Assembly (NCBI RefSeq): GCF_900113315.1
Contig: NZ_FOZG01000001.1
Coordinates: 1-64,000 of the forward strand
Reading direction: 5' to 3'
Source of the DNA: Sphingomonas jatrophae
Lineage (GTDB): Bacteria; Pseudomonadota; Alphaproteobacteria; Sphingomonadales; Sphingomonadaceae
DNA length: 64,000 nt
The translations under genes were made by a program, and so were the position numbers. Within the stretch, counting starts at the first letter, position 1; each line of letters opens with the position of its first letter. Below the pieces are notes generated by a model. It ran no database searches. It was not told where the DNA came from and saw only the letters and a list, made by a program, of their open reading frames with translations. This document shows positions 62,504 to 64,000 of this stretch, piece after piece.

Positions 62504-64000
62504 TTATCCGACGGGATTTGCGGCCTGTCCGTAACGATCCTGATCGTCCGGCATGACGAGATAGGAGAGCGGATCGGACGGCTCCGGCAGAGCGGCGATG
62601 TCCGGCGCGGTGTCATTTGCCGGTGCCGCCGAAGGCTCGGCCGCGGGTGCGGTGTCGCCCTGATCGGCAAGGTAGCGGCTCAGCACCGTCTCCAGATCGC
62701 CCTGGCCCTCGAACAGGTCATAGGCGAGCTGACCGGCGGACAGGTCCGCCGAAACCGACGCGTCCGGTGTCGCGACCAGTGCATCAAGCACTACCACGTC
62801 GGACTCCGCGCCCGACGACGCGGGGTCGGCGACGAACGCCGTGGCAGTCGGAAGCGTTCCATCCGCCGGCACGTCGATCGTCACGGTCAGTGTCGCGGTG
62901 GAAATTGTGCCGTTCGGCTGGACCAGTTGGTAGGTGAACGTGTCCAGCAGATCCGTCGTCGAATAAGGCAGATTGGCAAGCGGCTGGTAGATATAGCCAC
63001 CGGCCTCGCTGACGGTCAGCGTGCCGTGATCGCCGACCACCGTCAGCGGGCTGTTGCCCACTTCGGCGAAGCCGTTTCCGGTATCCACCCGGATGGTCGC
63101 GAATGACGTATTTGCCGTATCGTTCGCCAGCAGGTCGCCCTGCGCGGCAGTGGTCGATGCGACGCTGTACTGGTTGGCGAAGGTGATGGATTCGCTGATG
63201 GCAACGGTGGTGCCGTAGGCCGTGCCGAGGATGTTCGTGCTCGATACGCTGTAGGTGTAGGTGCCGGCCGGCAGATCATCCAGGCGGAAGGTGGCGACCG
63301 CCGGCGCCAGCGGCAGCGTGGCGAGCGCCGTTTCGGTGATCCGCGCAACCTCCACATTCGCCGCATTTCGGACCGACAGCGTGTAGTTCGGCAGGATGGA
63401 CAGGTTGCCGCCGCGGGTGGCGGTGATGGTGATATCCGACGTCGTGTTGGATGCGACGACGAAGCTGTCGGAGCCAGACCCGGTCCTGGGCGCGATCGGC
63501 AAACCAAGTGCGGTATTGAAGGAGAACTCCGTCGTCGGCGCCACATTGGTGACGACATTCTGGTAGGTCACCCGCGCGACGGCGGCATCATTCGCCGCCA
63601 GCGGCGCGCCGGTCACGTCCGGGCTGCCAATGGCGATCGATAGCGTGGCGCTTTCCAGCTCCCCATCCGCGGGGTCGAGCAACGTGTAGGTGAACACGTC
63701 GGTCTTGCCGATGGCGGCGGCGTCCGCATTGGGGGTGTAGGTGTAGGTGCCGTCCCGGTCGATCACCAGCCGGCCCCACGCGCCCTGAACCACCGTATCA
63801 TCGGCGGCCACTGCGGTGGTGACGCCGTTCACCGTCACGCTCGCCACCCGCGTCTGCGGGCTGACGAAGTCGACCACCCCGCCGGGGCCCGCATCGGTGA
63901 TGACGTTGCCGTCGGTCGCTTGCGGCACGACGCTCGCCACGTCGGTGAAGTCGGAGTCGGTGCCTGCCACGCTGAGCGTGCCGAGCAGGCCGACGCCCGC
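62504..64000 (-). CDS. large type I-secreted adhesin with Ig/cadherin-like repeats (C-terminal part)
   Basis: The last 498 residues of a much longer protein; the frame is open through the end of the window (upstream residues read AGVGLLGTLSVAGTDSDF), so the start is missing. At least two VCBS/cadherin-like repeats are seen, each with a TYTY/YIYQP strand and a DTFTYxLxxPxGxxxxATLTVxI ending. The final 110 residues are acidic and Ala/Pro/Asp-rich, and no Gly-rich RTX nonapeptides are visible here. The neighbouring TolC-ABC-HlyD genes strongly suggest it is their substrate, probably a BapA/LapA-like biofilm adhesin. Confidence 0.85.
   Translation of the reverse strand, partial: AGVGLLGTLSVAGTDSDFTDVASVVPQATDGNVITDAGPGGVVDFVSPQTRVASVTVNGVTTAVAADDTVVQGAWGRLVIDRDGTYTYTPNADAAAIGKTDVFTYTLLDPADGELESATLSIAIGSPDVTGAPLAANDAAVARVTYQNVVTNVAPTTEFSFNTALGLPIAPRTGSGSDSFVVASNTTSDITITATRGGNLSILPNYTLSVRNAANVEVARITETALATLPLAPAVATFRLDDLPAGTYTYSVSSTNILGTAYGTTVAISESITFANQYSVASTTAAQGDLLANDTANTSFATIRVDTGNGFAEVGNSPLTVVGDHGTLTVSEAGGYIYQPLANLPYSTTDLLDTFTYQLVQPNGTISTATLTVTIDVPADGTLPTATAFVADPASSGAESDVVVLDALVATPDASVSADLSAGQLAYDLFEGQGDLETVLSRYLADQGDTAPAAEPSAAPANDTAPDIAALPEPSDPLSYLVMPDDQDRYGQAANPVG

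Overview
This is GC-rich chromosomal DNA (roughly two thirds G+C by eye). It fits a strictly respiratory alphaproteobacterium of the Sphingomonas type. Supporting signs are the rRNA-operon tail ending in 5S rRNA and initiator tRNA, a large TonB-dependent receptor, a RegB/RegA redox pair, many GATC-rich frames, and runs of same-strand genes joined by ATGA, GTGA or TGATG stop/start overlaps. I saw no transposase, integrase, phage gene or CRISPR array.

Layout. 1-400: end of an rRNA operon (5S, tRNA-fMet, terminator), followed by about 420 bp with no gene. 852-8822 (minus): a secreted M14 metallopeptidase, then a tightly coupled TonB receptor / beta-propeller phytase / alkaline phosphatase operon with a PhoB-type box in front of it. 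This looks like a phosphate-starvation phytate scavenging unit. 9060-10508 (plus): an intracellular clan GH-A glycosidase. 10514-12686 (minus): a secreted beta-propeller protein, MsrB and an OsmC protein (oxidative damage). 12891-15346 (plus): a Crp-type regulator and a cyclic-nucleotide-domain/thioredoxin-reductase-like fusion without the CxxC. 15357-25955 (minus): an FAD/NAD(P) protein, a DUF3772-MscS channel, a patatin, and a seven-gene cytochrome c oxidase cluster (two cytochromes c, CoxB with a heme c domain, CoxA, CoxC, a small membrane protein, CtaG).

26115-34607: an MFS transporter, then a TetR regulator divergent from an RND tripartite efflux operon, with a clear operator between them. 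34618-36014 (minus): bioC-bioH. 36386-37717 (minus): an MHS-type MFS symporter. 37837-44492 (plus): cyoABCD quinol oxidase, SURF1 and the RegB/RegA redox sensor-regulator in one operon. 44500-47976 (minus): tyrosine/homogentisate catabolism (hpd, hmgA, maiA) with a small Rieske protein, divergent from a MarR regulator. 48505-54432: a LysR regulator divergent from glcB, a gamma-carbonic anhydrase and maeB (C2/C4 carbon flow). 54411-57715 (minus): two MFS exporters and a MarR regulator. 57735-64000 (minus): a type I secretion system (TolC, ABC, HlyD) next to the C-terminal end of a large Ig-like-repeat adhesin that runs out of the window.

The most unusual points are three. The CoxA at 22586-24469 keeps every metal ligand but has lost the canonical D- and K-proton-channel residues. 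The phytase operon carries a PhoB box made of three 11-bp units. The 13733-15346 fusion has no redox-active CxxC.
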